Below are positions 17,307-27,064 of a DNA stretch of 64,000 bases, piece by piece; positions within the stretch are counted from its first letter, which is position 1, and every line of letters begins with the position of its first letter. Origin of the DNA: Arthrobacter sp. D5-1. Its GTDB lineage: Bacteria > Actinomycetota > Actinomycetes > Actinomycetales > Micrococcaceae. The notes under the pieces were generated by a model that worked only from the letters and a program-made list of their open reading frames with translations, was not told where the DNA came from and searched no databases. The stretch covers positions 2,232,001 through 2,296,000 of the forward strand of contig NZ_CP014571.1 of assembly GCF_017357425.1 (NCBI RefSeq), in the 5' to 3' direction. Position numbers and translations under genes: made by a program.

Positions 17307-18454
17307 CTAGGTGCCGGCGGGGTGGAGGACGACTTTGGTCCAACCGTCGACGCGGTCATCGAAGTTTCTGTAGGCCTCCGGGGCCTTGTCCAGGGGAAGT
17401 TCGTGGCTGACCAGGAATGAGGGACTGGCTTTTCCGCCGGCAATGAGGTCGCGAAGGGCCCGGTTGTATTTCTTGACAGGGCACTGGCCGGAGCCCATCG
17501 TTTGTCCTTTGAACCAGTAGTTTCCATAGTCGAAGGCCACCTGCCCCTGCTTGGCGAGTTCGTCCGGGGCGCCAGGATCCTGCGGCAGGAACACGCCTAC
17601 GACGCCTAGGCCGCCGACGAACCGGACGGAGTCCACCAGGCGGTTCAACGTCAGGTTGGGCTGTTCGTTTCCGCTCGGGTCGTGGGCTTGGTACCCGACG
17701 CATTCGCAACCCCGGTCAGCCCCGAACCCCATGGTTTGGTCTTTGACGAACTCAACAGGGTCCACTTTGGAATCGTCCACAGGGATAGCGCCGATCTGTT
17801 CCGCCAGCTTCAGGCGGTCACTGTGACGGTCCACCACCATGACTTTTCCGGCGCCCTTGATGATGGCCGAGTAGGGGCCATGAGTCCTACTGGCCCTGCC
17901 CCGTAGATGACGACCGAGTCCCCGGGGTAAACGCCGGCCATCTCGGTTGCGTGCCATCCGGTGGGGAAGATGTCCGCGACCATGACATAGTCGAGTTCCT
18001 TCTCCTCGGCGTCCTCGCCCAAGCGCAGGCAGTTGAAGTCTCCGTACGGCACGCGCAGGTACTCGGCCTGTCCGCCTTGATACGGGCCCATGTCCGCGAA
18101 CCCGTATGCAGCCCCGGCGAGCTTGGGTTCGGGCTGCATGGTCAGGCAATAGTTTGTGAAGCCACGTTCGCAGTTCTTGCAGAATCCGCAGGCGATGTTG
18201 AAGGGCAGTACGACCCGTTCGCCCACCTTGACCTTGCTCACCGCGGAGCCGGTTTCGATCACCTCACCGAGGTTCTCGTGCCCGAAGGTGCGTCCGGTCT
18301 CGAAGCTGGTGCGGCCCTCGTACATGTGCAGATCGGAACCGCAAATATTCGACGACGTTATTCGCACCAACACGTCGGCGGGGTGCTCAATCCTGGCATC
18401 AGGTACGTCCTCGACGCTGACGTCGTTCGGCCCTTTGTAGACTACTGCCTTCAT
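17307..18454 (-). pseudogene. Second zinc alcohol dehydrogenase, split by a one-base frameshift
   Basis: The N-terminal part (from ATG 18454, MKAVVYKGPNDVSVEDVPD) contains NICGSDLHMYEG, GHENLGEVIETG and the four-cysteine lobe, and reads in frame to VIYGAGPVGLMA. The rest (YSAIIKGAGKVMVVDRHSDRLK to the stop at 17307) reads in another frame. One base is missing near 17879 in ggccccta; adding it restores a 382-residue protein with no other lesion. The gene would be first in an operon with the intact paralogue at 16105-17253 and the hypothetical gene at 15505. It is either inactivated very recently or intact with a base-calling error. Confidence 0.88.
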
Positions 18455-18782
18455 TTTTCCGCTCTTTTCTTGTTGCCCAAGCCGATCCGACCAAGTCGAT
18501 GTAGCTTTCCGGGGGCGCAGGCGCAGAAATGGCGCGGGGTCCTGAACGGAATAATGGCGCAGCCGTAACCCAGAAACGGGTGTTGATTCAGCGAGGAAAT
18601 GGGGAGTGCAGGTTGAGACGCGAGAGTCGCTCAGAAGGGGCCGTAAGGCCCAACGCTTTCAGACCGCAGGATGTCCGGGACGATCCGCCTGCTGGTCCGT
18701 CCGCAAACGAGACAATGAATAAGCTTCAATACTAAGCACACTTATTAATACTGTCGAGGTGTAGCGACAGAAAAGATGACGA

Positions 18783-18893
18783 TCAATTTTGCCGGTTGCG
18801 TTGGGCGGGAATGGTGACAGTCACGGTGGTGCCCTTGCCCGGCTGGCTGCTGAGCTTGATCGTTCCGCCGTGGGCGTCGATGACGGCCTTGGC
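18783..18893 (-). pseudogene. 3' remnant of a sensor histidine kinase gene
   Basis: The minus strand reads AKAVIDAHGGTIKLSSQPG, then KGTTVTVTIPAQRNRQN and a stop at 18783. This is the last part of a HATPase_c kinase domain (the G2 box region and final strand). Upstream of about 18893 the similarity ends abruptly and no dimerisation or sensor domain is found. Only about 37 codons remain of a normal 400-600. It marks a deletion or rearrangement scar between the alcohol dehydrogenase and AraC genes. Confidence 0.6.
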
Positions 18894-19016
18894 GGGGACT
18901 AACTGAATTTTGGCCCGAGGTTCCATACATCAGGCTTGCCCGCCAGCCTCAGCCGACACCATCACTATGCGACCACGGAAGCGGCGGGACGGTGCCAAGG
19001 CAGGGCCTCCGACGGG

Positions 19017-20045
19017 TCAAGCTGCTGGGTTGAGCTTCTGCCGCAGTTGCTGCAGTGCCATATGAACGACGGGCTCGGATTTATGGATCTCCCTGACATT
19101 CATCCCGGTGAACTCTTTGATGGCCCGGCGCATGCTTTGAACGTTGGTGAATCCGCTCCGTGTCGCAATTTCTGAGTAGGTGATTCTTTGAGCATGGGCT
19201 TGAAGCAGAAGCTCCAACGCTTTCCGGGTTCTCAAGGCGCGGATTCGCTCACCCAAACGGAGTTCTTCGGTCTCAAAAAAGTAGAACAGGGAGCGACGGG
19301 AGAGGTTGAACGTTCCGGCGATCATTGCCACGTCCAGATTTGGGTTGTCGTAACTGCTCTCAAGGTATTTCTTTACCGCCCGGCTTAGTGCCGGTTTCTG
19401 TGTCTCATCGTCGGCCGGCGATTCGAGCAGGGAGCCCACCAGGGTTGCCATGACGGATCGTAGGATCTCACTGGTTCCTGATGCCTCACTGTCGATGCCG
19501 GGCCGCTTCCAACTCATCAATGCGGGTATCACGAAGGTGCCCACAATGGGGTGGCTTGCAAGGTCAGGCAGGCGAAGAAGGGAGCGCAGTCCGCCTTCGC
19601 TGACATTGAGACTGACGCGGTCCATGTTGAGTTGCTGTGCGTGGAATCCTTCGGGTGCATCGAAACTGCCACCAAGCGAGGTGTCGATGAATCTCACCGA
19701 ACCCGTTGGAACCGGCTCGGGGGTGCCATTGAGATCGAGGGTCAGACCCGACGCCTTGCGGAAGTAGGCCAGGCGCAAGTCAGTGGAGTCGGGATTCGGC
19801 GCCCAAAAGCCCAGCGCGGGGGTGTTGTGCATCTCTATGAGGCTGAAGCCCGGTCCGGCAAGATTAATAGCTGAGGGACTGACGGACGCAGGACTCTCTC
19901 CTTCTGACCGCTCCAGCCTCATTGGTGTTTCGACGGCGTTGCCGTACCAGACCCGCCAATGCTCGAACCTTTGTTCTGGAGTGAGCCCTTCCGGTACTGC
20001 GTAACGTCGCACACGGGCGCTGTTCCCGTCACCAGATTGAGGCAT
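19017..20045 (-). CDS. AraC-family transcriptional regulator
   Basis: A 342-residue regulator. The C-terminal about 100 residues hold the two helix-turn-helix motifs of AraC proteins (VAMIAGTFNLSRRSLFYFF and ITYSEIATRSGFTNVQSMRRAIKEFTGMNVREI). The N-terminal 200 residues resemble the AraC-binding-like domain found in regulators with an EHWR-type opening. The start at ATG 20045 has a gaggac-like site upstream. Its targets are unclear: the neighbouring leftward genes are the alcohol dehydrogenases about 0.6 kb away, with a kinase remnant in between. Confidence 0.82.
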   Translation of the reverse strand: MPQSGDGNSARVRRYAVPEGLTPEQRFEHWRVWYGNAVETPMRLERSEGESPASVSPSAINLAGPGFSLIEMHNTPALGFWAPNPDSTDLRLAYFRKASGLTLDLNGTPEPVPTGSVRFIDTSLGGSFDAPEGFHAQQLNMDRVSLNVSEGGLRSLLRLPDLASHPIVGTFVIPALMSWKRPGIDSEASGTSEILRSVMATLVGSLLESPADDETQKPALSRAVKKYLESSYDNPNLDVAMIAGTFNLSRRSLFYFFETEELRLGERIRALRTRKALELLLQAHAQRITYSEIATRSGFTNVQSMRRAIKEFTGMNVREIHKSEPVVHMALQQLRQKLNPAA

Positions 20046-20234
20046 GCCGTCCTCCTTTACCAGCTGAGCATCATGGCAGTCTTGCGAGCTGGCACGGCGG
20101 CTTAGGGAAGCGCTTGCGGTGACTCGTCAGACCGACCGAAAATGAGGTCCGCTGGTAGGTCAATTTTACCTCCGGATGCACCTTCGGCTGGTGCGTTGAT
20201 GTGTATATGTTTTTCACAGAGGTGCGTCTTGCAA

Positions 20235-21485
20235 TTATTTGGCCAGCGCCTCAAGGAGCGGCCGGTGTGTGGGGAAAGCGGGCTCATTTTCCTGCCGGTT
20301 GATAATTTCGTTTCCGTCGAAAAGCGGTCTGGTTGCCAGTTGATTTACTCGGTGGGGGGAGAGGACATACTCGACGGCCAGGATGCTGGCGCCAACCACT
20401 CCAGCTTCCGGCCCGGTTTCGGACTGGGTGATTGTCAGGTGCTGGGTCGCTAAAGGCGTTGATCGTGCGTAGACCGTTTCGCGTATCCCTGCCATGAGGT
20501 GTTCTCCGGATTGGGCAAGCGATCCGCCCACAACAATCAGGGCGGGGTTGATGAAGCTCACGCACATGTTGAGCATTTCTCCGATGTCGCGGCCCGCTTG
20601 GCGGACCGCTTGGACAGCAGCCAGATTCCCGGAACGAACCAGCGAAACGACATCGCTTCCAGTGGTTGCCTCAAGCCCGCTGTCGCGGAGTTGAGCGGCG
20701 ATGGCAGGTGCGCCTGCAATGGCTTCCAGGCAGGCACTCTTGCCACAGCGGCAGAGAATTCCTGCCCCCCGGGAAACAGCAATATGGCCGACGTCTCCGG
20801 CGACACCTGCCGCGCCACGCTGCAGTTCTCCTCCGCTAACCACTCCAGATCCGATGCCAGTGGCGACTTTGAGGAAAATCATGTTCTCCTCGTTGGGCCA
20901 ACGGGTCGCCCGCTCGCCGAGGGCCATAAGGTTGACGTCGTTATCGACGAGTACGGGTACGCCCAAGGTTTGCTGAATGTAAGCGGGAACATCGAATCCG
21001 TCCCACCCTGGCATGATCGGCGGGCTCGTCGGCTTTCCGGTGGAGTGCTCTACCGGGCCAGGTAGTCCGATGCCGACGGCGATGACGTCCGCAGTCGGGC
21101 GCGCCAAAAGTTGCAAGTGTCCCTTCACCATCGTCAAAAGCCAGTCCAGGACCGCTTCGGGTCCGCATGAAATCTCCAGCCGCTCAGTGGTTTCCACGAG
21201 TATCGTTCCTGACAGGTCAGTGAGGGCCACTGTGGCGTGTGTCGCGCCGACGTCTGCGGCCGCCACCAACTTTGCGCCTGGGTTGAAAGCTAGCCGCGCC
21301 GATGGACGACCTCCAGTAGAAGGTGCCCCTGATACGGGAACCACCAGTTCCAATTTCAGGAGCGGCTCAAGGCGGGAACTGACGGCAGCTCGGCCCAACC
21401 CTGTTGTTCCAGCCAGGTCTGCTCTGGTTCGTGGTTGTCCGTCCCGCAGGATTTGCAGTAGTTCGCCGGGTCCGCCGTTGTCCAT
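20235..21485 (-). CDS. ROK-family transcriptional repressor
   Basis: A sugar-responsive repressor with an N-terminal winged helix (LLQILRDGQPRTRADLAGTTGLGRAAVSSRL, about residues 8-45) and a ROK sugar-kinase-like domain. The ROK zinc site CRCGKSACLEA and the GHIAV motif are present. The start at ATG 21485 is chosen from ggag six bases upstream and the position of the HTH; the frame is open to 21674. It is divergent from the eight-gene sugar operon that starts at 21736 and is its most likely regulator. An inverted repeat at 21672-21690 lies between them. ROK repressors are usually released by the sugar or a sugar derivative. Confidence 0.88.
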   Translation of the reverse strand: MDNGGPGELLQILRDGQPRTRADLAGTTGLGRAAVSSRLEPLLKLELVVPVSGAPSTGGRPSARLAFNPGAKLVAAADVGATHATVALTDLSGTILVETTERLEISCGPEAVLDWLLTMVKGHLQLLARPTADVIAVGIGLPGPVEHSTGKPTSPPIMPGWDGFDVPAYIQQTLGVPVLVDNDVNLMALGERATRWPNEENMIFLKVATGIGSGVVSGGELQRGAAGVAGDVGHIAVSRGAGILCRCGKSACLEAIAGAPAIAAQLRDSGLEATTGSDVVSLVRSGNLAAVQAVRQAGRDIGEMLNMCVSFINPALIVVGGSLAQSGEHLMAGIRETVYARSTPLATQHLTITQSETGPEAGVVGASILAVEYVLSPHRVNQLATRPLFDGNEIINRQENEPAFPTHRPLLEALAK

Positions 21486-21671
21486 GACACTCCAATTCGG
21501 GGCTAAAAAGAGGTTGTTCGTGAGCCTGAATTCTTGACGCGTCGGGCTCACCGGACCCTTAGGGCCCTCATCTCCACTTAGTGTCAAGCGGCTCACTCGT
21601 TCCCGTCCACCCGGCGAAGTGCTTAGCATCACAAAGTGCAACTTGGGCGTGCATTCGACCCCCATCAGCGT

Positions 21672-21690
21672 CAAAAGGTGCAGACTTTTG
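21672..21690. promoter_or_regulatory. Candidate operator for the ROK repressor
   Basis: Inverted repeat caaaag-N7-cttttg in the 250-bp gap between the ROK gene and the divergent sugar operon, 46 bp before the operon start. ROK proteins bind spaced A/T-rich dyads of this general form. No clear -10/-35 pair was fixed by eye. Confidence 0.35.
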
Positions 21691-21735
21691 TTGGGCCCCT
21701 GACCAAAGCCACGTGCTGCGTGTCACTGTTTCGAC

Positions 21736-22872
21736 ATGGACAACGACAGAACCACGACAGCCCCCTCCCGGCTACGGGCCGGATTCGTCGGCGCCGGGTT
21801 CATGGCCGAGGTGCACAGCCGGGCCGCCCGCGCTGCAGGGGCGGATATCGTCGCCATTGCGTCTTCGAGCCGTGCCAGCGCCGACCGCGCCAAAGACCGC
21901 CTGGGTGTGCAGCGGGCTTACGATTCCGCCCAGGACCTTTTCGAGGACGACGCGATCGACGTCATCCACATCTGCACGCCGAACGGCACTCATTACGGAC
22001 TGGCTGAAGCTGCGCTGAAAGCAGGTAAGCATGTGGTCTGCGAGAAGCCATTGGCCACCAACGTCCAGGATGCAGCCGAACTTGTAGAGCTAGCCGCCAT
22101 GGCCGGGACAGTTGCGACCGTCCCCTTTGTCTATCGCTTCCATCCGATGATCCGGGAAGCCCGGGAACGTATTTCCTCGGGCCAAGCAGGACGGATCTCC
22201 GCTATCCAGGGCTCTTACCTCCAAGACTGGTTACTCTCCCGGGAGGACGACAACTGGAGGGTGGACGCCGTTGTGGGTGGGCCCTCGCGGGCGTTTGCCG
22301 ACATCGGCTCCCACCTGTGCGACCTTCTCGAATTCGTGAGCGGTGAACGGATAACCAAAGTCAGTGCCATGAGCAGGACTCTGTTCCCGGGCCGGGCGAA
22401 CAACAGGGACATTCAGACCGAGGATCTCGTGGCGGCTGTTTTCGCCACTGATTCGGGCAGCGTGGGAAATCTCCTGGTCAGCCAGGTTGCGCCCGGCCGA
22501 AAAAACCGCCTGATGATCGAGATCGCGGGTTCAGAGAGCACCCTCCAGTTCGACCAGGAAGCCCCGGAGACATTGTGGCTGGGTAAGCGGGCGGGGTCCC
22601 AGTTGCTTGTCCGTGATCCGGGGGCACTCAGCCCGGAAGCAGCACGGCTCAGCGTGCTGCCAGCTGGTCACCCGCAGGGTTATCAGGATGCGTTCAATGC
22701 GTTCGTGGCCGATACCTATGCCGCCATCGGCGGTGACCTCCGCGAAGGCCTGCCGACCTTCCAGGACGGACTCAGATCAGCCGTCCTTACAGAAAGCATC
22801 ATCAAATCCAGCAAGGACGGCGAGTGGGTCGACGTCCCAAACACTAAAGAACCAGTAGGAGTGCAGCTATGA
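21736..22872 (+). CDS. Gfo/Idh/MocA-family dehydrogenase (sugar operon, gene 1)
   Basis: A 378-residue NAD(P)-dependent sugar or polyol dehydrogenase. The nucleotide motif GFVGAGFMAEVHSRA starts at residue 16, and the family EKPLA motif follows near residue 98. The C-terminal domain has IQGSYLQDWLL and DIGSHLCDLLEF, in which His is a likely catalytic residue. YLQDW also occurs in levoglucosan/glucose 3-dehydrogenase-like members. The stop overlaps the start of the next gene. It would carry out the first oxidation, or the final reduction, in the keto-sugar pathway proposed for this operon. No good ribosome binding site precedes the ATG. Confidence 0.88.
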   Translation: MDNDRTTTAPSRLRAGFVGAGFMAEVHSRAARAAGADIVAIASSSRASADRAKDRLGVQRAYDSAQDLFEDDAIDVIHICTPNGTHYGLAEAALKAGKHVVCEKPLATNVQDAAELVELAAMAGTVATVPFVYRFHPMIREARERISSGQAGRISAIQGSYLQDWLLSREDDNWRVDAVVGGPSRAFADIGSHLCDLLEFVSGERITKVSAMSRTLFPGRANNRDIQTEDLVAAVFATDSGSVGNLLVSQVAPGRKNRLMIEIAGSESTLQFDQEAPETLWLGKRAGSQLLVRDPGALSPEAARLSVLPAGHPQGYQDAFNAFVADTYAAIGGDLREGLPTFQDGLRSAVLTESIIKSSKDGEWVDVPNTKEPVGVQL

Positions 22873-23912
22873 AGATCATTCAAGTAGGCCTCGGCGCCTG
22901 GGGCGCCTCATGGCTGAACGTGATTCACCACAGCAAGAGTTGGGAGCTGGCCGGCGTTGTCGACGTCAACCCCGACGCTGCGAGGGCCGCGGGTGAACAA
23001 TACGGAATCCCTGCCTACGCCACCATCGACGAGGCGCTGGGACACAAGGACACGTTCGACGCTGCCTTGGTCATTGTTCCACCCGAGTACCACGCAGCGG
23101 TGGCCATCCCAGCTCTGGAAGCAGGGGTGCACACACTCACTGAGAAGCCCCTCGCCCACAGCCTTGAAGACGGCATTCGCATCATTACAGCGGCAGAGAA
23201 GTCCGGCAAACAAGCCATGGTTTCACAGAACTACCGTTTCAAGCGCGCCGCCCGCACTGTTCAGCGCCTCATCCGCGACGGAGTCATCGGAGACCTCGAG
23301 CACGTCTTCATCGACTACAAGAAGAACCCGCCGTTCGAAGGGTTCCGGTTGGAAATGGATGAACCACTGATCGTGGATGCCATGATCCATCACCTTGACC
23401 AGCTCCGCGGCATCGTTGGTGTCGAACCCACCGCCGTGCGTGCGCGCTCTTGGAACACTGGCACCTCCAGATTCAAGGGCAACGCCTCCGCCGTGGTGCA
23501 GTTCGACTGCGACAACGGGGCCCGCGTCGTCTACACGGGATCGTGGAGCTCATACGGTCCGCAGACCAGCTGGGACGGCGACTGGGAAATCCAAGGCAGC
23601 AAGGGCACCATCACCTGGAAGAACAACGAAGTCACCATCAACTTCGCCTCACTGTTTGACACCGTCTTCCTTGCCGGCGCGGTGGAACGCTCCGGCGTCA
23701 TGCACGTCGATTTGGACCCGTTGCCGGTGGAGGAACGCTTGGGGACCCTCGAAGCGTTCCGCGACGCCATCCAAACCGGAAACAAGGCTGAGACGGATGT
23801 CACCGACAACATTCAGAGCTTGCAACTCGTCATGGCCACCACCGACTCCGCCCGCCAAGACGGCGCGCCCATCACCTTGAAGACCAACGCCGAACTCTTC
23901 GGCAGCCACTAG
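22869..23912 (+). CDS. Gfo/Idh/MocA-family oxidoreductase (sugar operon, gene 2)
   Basis: A 347-residue oxidoreductase with the Rossmann motif GLGAWGASW at residues 8-16, LTEKPLAHS near residue 98 and IVDAMIHHLDQLRG near residue 175. Overlap ATGA with gene 1 implies translational coupling. Its sequence differs clearly from gene 1, so the two probably act at different steps, such as oxidation of the substrate and reduction of a keto product. Strong gtaggag lies upstream of the ATG within gene 1. Confidence 0.88.
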   Translation: MKIIQVGLGAWGASWLNVIHHSKSWELAGVVDVNPDAARAAGEQYGIPAYATIDEALGHKDTFDAALVIVPPEYHAAVAIPALEAGVHTLTEKPLAHSLEDGIRIITAAEKSGKQAMVSQNYRFKRAARTVQRLIRDGVIGDLEHVFIDYKKNPPFEGFRLEMDEPLIVDAMIHHLDQLRGIVGVEPTAVRARSWNTGTSRFKGNASAVVQFDCDNGARVVYTGSWSSYGPQTSWDGDWEIQGSKGTITWKNNEVTINFASLFDTVFLAGAVERSGVMHVDLDPLPVEERLGTLEAFRDAIQTGNKAETDVTDNIQSLQLVMATTDSARQDGAPITLKTNAELFGSH

Positions 23913-23956
23913 CACTTCCGACCCGAGGAAGTGTCGAATTGACTGGAGATACAAAC

Positions 23957-25075
23957 ATGCAGCCACAAACAGCCACCGGCTCGTCCGGTCCGGTTTCCGG
24001 GAAGGCTGGCCCCGGAAAATCCCACGACGATTCCCGTTCACGGCTTTCCGGCATCGGCGACTTCATAGGTGCGCAGGGCCTGCTGGTCGTCGTCCTGCTC
24101 TTCGGTGTACTGCTGACGTTCCTCAGCCCGGTATTCCTGACCACAGTCAACCTGGTAAATCTGTTCTACCAGTGCACGATCCTCGGTGTGTTCGCCATTG
24201 GCATGACCTTCGTGATCCTTACTGGCGGCATCGACGTTTCTGTAGGATCGACGGCTGCCCTGTCGTCGGTGCTGTCCATGGGCGTGATCGTCAACATGGA
24301 TATGCCGCCGGCAATCGGACTACTGACCGGCCTCGTGGTTGGAGCCGGAGTCGGTGCCGTCAACGGACTGATGGTCACCAAGCTGGGGATATCCCCGTTG
24401 ATCGCGACCCTGGCAACACTCTCCGCCGGGTCGGGAATCGCCTTCGCCTACTCCGACGGCGGCAACATCACACCTGTACCCAAGGTGCTCACCGAGGTGG
24501 TCAGCGCCAAAATCACAGGAATTCCCCTGCTCATACCGGCCGTTCTGGTGCTGGTGTTCCTGGCCCATCTGGCCCTGACCCGCACTACCTACGGACGCTC
24601 CATCTACGCCGTCGGCGGTAACAAGGAAGCTGCCCTGCTCGCAGGGATCCGGGTAGACCGCGTCACCATGAACGCCTACATCATCGCTGGTCTCTCGGCG
24701 GGCATGGCAGGGCTTCTGCTCACCGGCCGCCTGGCCTCAGGAAGCCCGAGGGCGGGCGACGGCATTGAGCTGACAGTCATCGCAGCTGTGGTCATCGGCG
24801 GAACAAGCCTCTTCGGCGGCCAAGGAAACATCAAGGGCACACTGCTCGGCGTGCTGTTGATCGCAATGGTTTCCAACGCCGTGAACCTGCTCGGAATCCC
24901 TTCCTCCTACGACCGGATTGTCCAAGGCGTGGTGATCTTCGCCGCAGCCGCCCTGGACGTCTACCGCTACAAGTACGTCCAAAAGAACCTGTCACGTAAA
25001 CGCAAGATCGGACCGCCGCCGTCGAAAGACGCGGACGGCACTCGTGCACCGCAAACTACCGAAGCTCCGGCCTGA
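23957..25075 (+). CDS. Ribose-type ABC transporter permease (sugar operon, gene 3)
   Basis: An inner-membrane permease of the RbsC/XylH family with about 8-10 hydrophobic segments. Key signs are GGIDVSVGS, NGLMVTKLGISPLIATLAT and YAVGGNKEAALLAGI, the conserved coupling loop. The start at ATG 23957 follows ggag by eight bases; a TTG at 23939 is an alternative. The C-terminal tail KIGPPPSKDADGTRAPQTTEAPA is hydrophilic. It pairs with the binding protein at 25146 and the ATPase at 27908. Confidence 0.92.
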   Translation: MQPQTATGSSGPVSGKAGPGKSHDDSRSRLSGIGDFIGAQGLLVVVLLFGVLLTFLSPVFLTTVNLVNLFYQCTILGVFAIGMTFVILTGGIDVSVGSTAALSSVLSMGVIVNMDMPPAIGLLTGLVVGAGVGAVNGLMVTKLGISPLIATLATLSAGSGIAFAYSDGGNITPVPKVLTEVVSAKITGIPLLIPAVLVLVFLAHLALTRTTYGRSIYAVGGNKEAALLAGIRVDRVTMNAYIIAGLSAGMAGLLLTGRLASGSPRAGDGIELTVIAAVVIGGTSLFGGQGNIKGTLLGVLLIAMVSNAVNLLGIPSSYDRIVQGVVIFAAAALDVYRYKYVQKNLSRKRKIGPPPSKDADGTRAPQTTEAPA

Positions 25076-25145
25076 CGCCTGACGCCCCACGCAAGCAGGC
25101 CGCCCCGGCCGGCATGCCCTAGCACCCAACAGAAAGAGTAAGTCA

Positions 25146-26135
25146 ATGAAGACCTCACCCAAACTGGCGGTTCTCGCGGTAGTTTCCGCCGCAACCATCG
25201 CCCTGACCGGCTGCGGTGCACCCAGCGCCGCACAGGAATCAAACGACGGAACAAAGACAAAGAAGATCGCCGTCTTGCTCTACAGCCAGAGTTTTGAATT
25301 CATGGTTGCCCTCGGGCAGGGCGTCAAGGATAAGGCGGAGGAGCTCGGCGTGGAGGTCACAGTCCTTGATGCCAAAGGCGATTCCAGCACCCAGATCAGC
25401 CAGATCCAGGATCAACTCGCCCAGGGTGTGGACGGCATTGTCCTCAGTCCGAACAACTCAGCTGAACTGGTTCCCGGAGTCCAGATGATCCATGATGCCG
25501 GAAAGACCGTCACCACCGTGGACTCGGTCATCCCGGGGGACATCGCCGACGCCGCCGTCGCCTTCGACAACGAAAAGGCCGGCAAACTCGGGGCTGAAGC
25601 CTTGGCCAAACTGATGGAAGAAAAGGGAACCGTTCTTGAATACCAAGGAGCCAAGGGCGCATACCACGCAACCCTGCGCGGCAAGGGTTTCAGCGAAGGT
25701 ATCCAACAGTTCCCTGGTATCAAGGTCATCGGCCGTGACGCACAGTGGACTGCAGACAACGCACTGTCACTGACCGTCGATAACTTCACCGCCGACTCAA
25801 GTATCAACGGCCTCTTCAGCCACAACGACGAAATGGTGCGGGGAATCGTCTCCGGCCTCTCGCAGATCAACAAGGACGCCCCGGTCGGAGCAGAGAACCA
25901 CATCCCGCTGGTTGGCGTCGACGGCACACCGCTCGCCCTGGAGCGCATCCGCAACGGTACCCAGGACGCGACGATGGACCAGAACCCGTTCGAGATGGGT
26001 GCACTGGCCCTTCAGGCCCAGGTTGACCTGCTTGACGGCAAGCAGGTGCCCAAGATGCAACTGACCGACACCAAGCTCATCACCAAAGAGAACGTCGATG
26101 ACCCCACTCTCTGGGGCAACATCTTCAAGGACTAG
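25146..26135 (+). CDS. Ribose-type ABC sugar-binding lipoprotein (sugar operon, gene 4)
   Basis: A 329-residue periplasmic-binding-protein type I (RbsB-like). The N-terminus MKTSPKLAVLAVVSAATIALTGC is a lipoprotein signal with lipobox LTGC. Body motifs include IAVLLYSQSFEFMVALGQGVKDKA, DGIVLSPNNSAELVP and NGLFSHNDEMVRGI. It binds the sugar outside the membrane for the permease at 23957. It has aaagag close to the ATG. Confidence 0.92.
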   Translation: MKTSPKLAVLAVVSAATIALTGCGAPSAAQESNDGTKTKKIAVLLYSQSFEFMVALGQGVKDKAEELGVEVTVLDAKGDSSTQISQIQDQLAQGVDGIVLSPNNSAELVPGVQMIHDAGKTVTTVDSVIPGDIADAAVAFDNEKAGKLGAEALAKLMEEKGTVLEYQGAKGAYHATLRGKGFSEGIQQFPGIKVIGRDAQWTADNALSLTVDNFTADSSINGLFSHNDEMVRGIVSGLSQINKDAPVGAENHIPLVGVDGTPLALERIRNGTQDATMDQNPFEMGALALQAQVDLLDGKQVPKMQLTDTKLITKENVDDPTLWGNIFKD

Positions 26136-26212
26136 CGCAGCTAACCCCTCGGCTGCCTGGCCAGGCCCCGCCGCTTGGCCAGGCAGCAACACCAATTCCC
26201 TCAAGGAGAAAC

Positions 26213-27064
26213 ATGTCCCGCTTCAAGTATTCCTACAACGCCATCGTCTACTACCAGGAAGACATCGCCAAAGGCATTGACCGCGTCGCCCGTTACGGCT
26301 ACGACGCCATCGAACTGGTCGGAGAACCGGCAACGCACAACGTCGACGAGATCAACAAACTGACCAGCGACGCCGGTATCGACGTCAGTTCCATCTGCAG
26401 CATCTGGTTTGGAGAGGAACGCGACCTGATCAACCCCAGCGCCGCCAACCGGCAGAAGGCCTTGGACTACGGCAAGTCGGTAGCCGACTTCGCCGCCGCC
26501 GTCGGAGCTCCGACCATCATCGTCGGGCCATCCCCGGTGGGCAAGACCGAAGCCCTGGCGAGCGATGAACAGGAATGGGAATGGGCGGTCGAGAATGTCC
26601 GCACACTTGGCGAATATGCGGCGAGCGTCGGCATCAACATCACCCTCGAACCGTGGAACCGCTACGAGACGCATTTCCTGAACCGGCTCGACCGGGCTGT
26701 GGAACTTCTGGACGCTACCGGTCTGAAGAACGCCGGTGTGCACGGCGATCTCTTCCACATGAATATCGAAGAAGACAGCATCCACGGAGCGTTCGCCCGT
26801 GCTGGCGGCAAAGTCAACCACGTCCACCTCGCCGACTCAAACCGAGCTGCCCCCGGCGTAGGACACATCGACTTCCGTCCGACACTGCAGACGCTGAAGG
26901 ACATCAACTTCGACGGCTACCTGACCTTCGAACTCCTGCCCGCCGCGTCGAACCCCTTCGCCATGATGGCTCGTGGCGGCCACCTGGAGTTCCTGGACCC
27001 CTACACCGAAAAGGCCATCAACGAAATGAAGAAGCTGGAACAGGAGCTTTGGCCCCATGAGTAA
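26213..27064 (+). CDS. Xylose-isomerase-like TIM-barrel protein (sugar operon, gene 5)
   Basis: A 283-residue sugar isomerase/epimerase superfamily protein. Likely metal-binding positions are the Glu in ITLEPWNRYET, His in GDLFHMNIEE, His in HVHLADSNR and the Glu in TFELLPAA. This layout is shared by 3-epimerases, IolE-like dehydratases and the LgdB lyase/hydratase proteins of levoglucosan catabolism. A caaggag is well placed before ATG 26213, and the end overlaps the next gene by 8 bp. The reaction is inferred to be isomerisation, beta-elimination or hydration of a keto sugar. Confidence 0.85.
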   Translation: MSRFKYSYNAIVYYQEDIAKGIDRVARYGYDAIELVGEPATHNVDEINKLTSDAGIDVSSICSIWFGEERDLINPSAANRQKALDYGKSVADFAAAVGAPTIIVGPSPVGKTEALASDEQEWEWAVENVRTLGEYAASVGINITLEPWNRYETHFLNRLDRAVELLDATGLKNAGVHGDLFHMNIEEDSIHGAFARAGGKVNHVHLADSNRAAPGVGHIDFRPTLQTLKDINFDGYLTFELLPAASNPFAMMARGGHLEFLDPYTEKAINEMKKLEQELWPHE

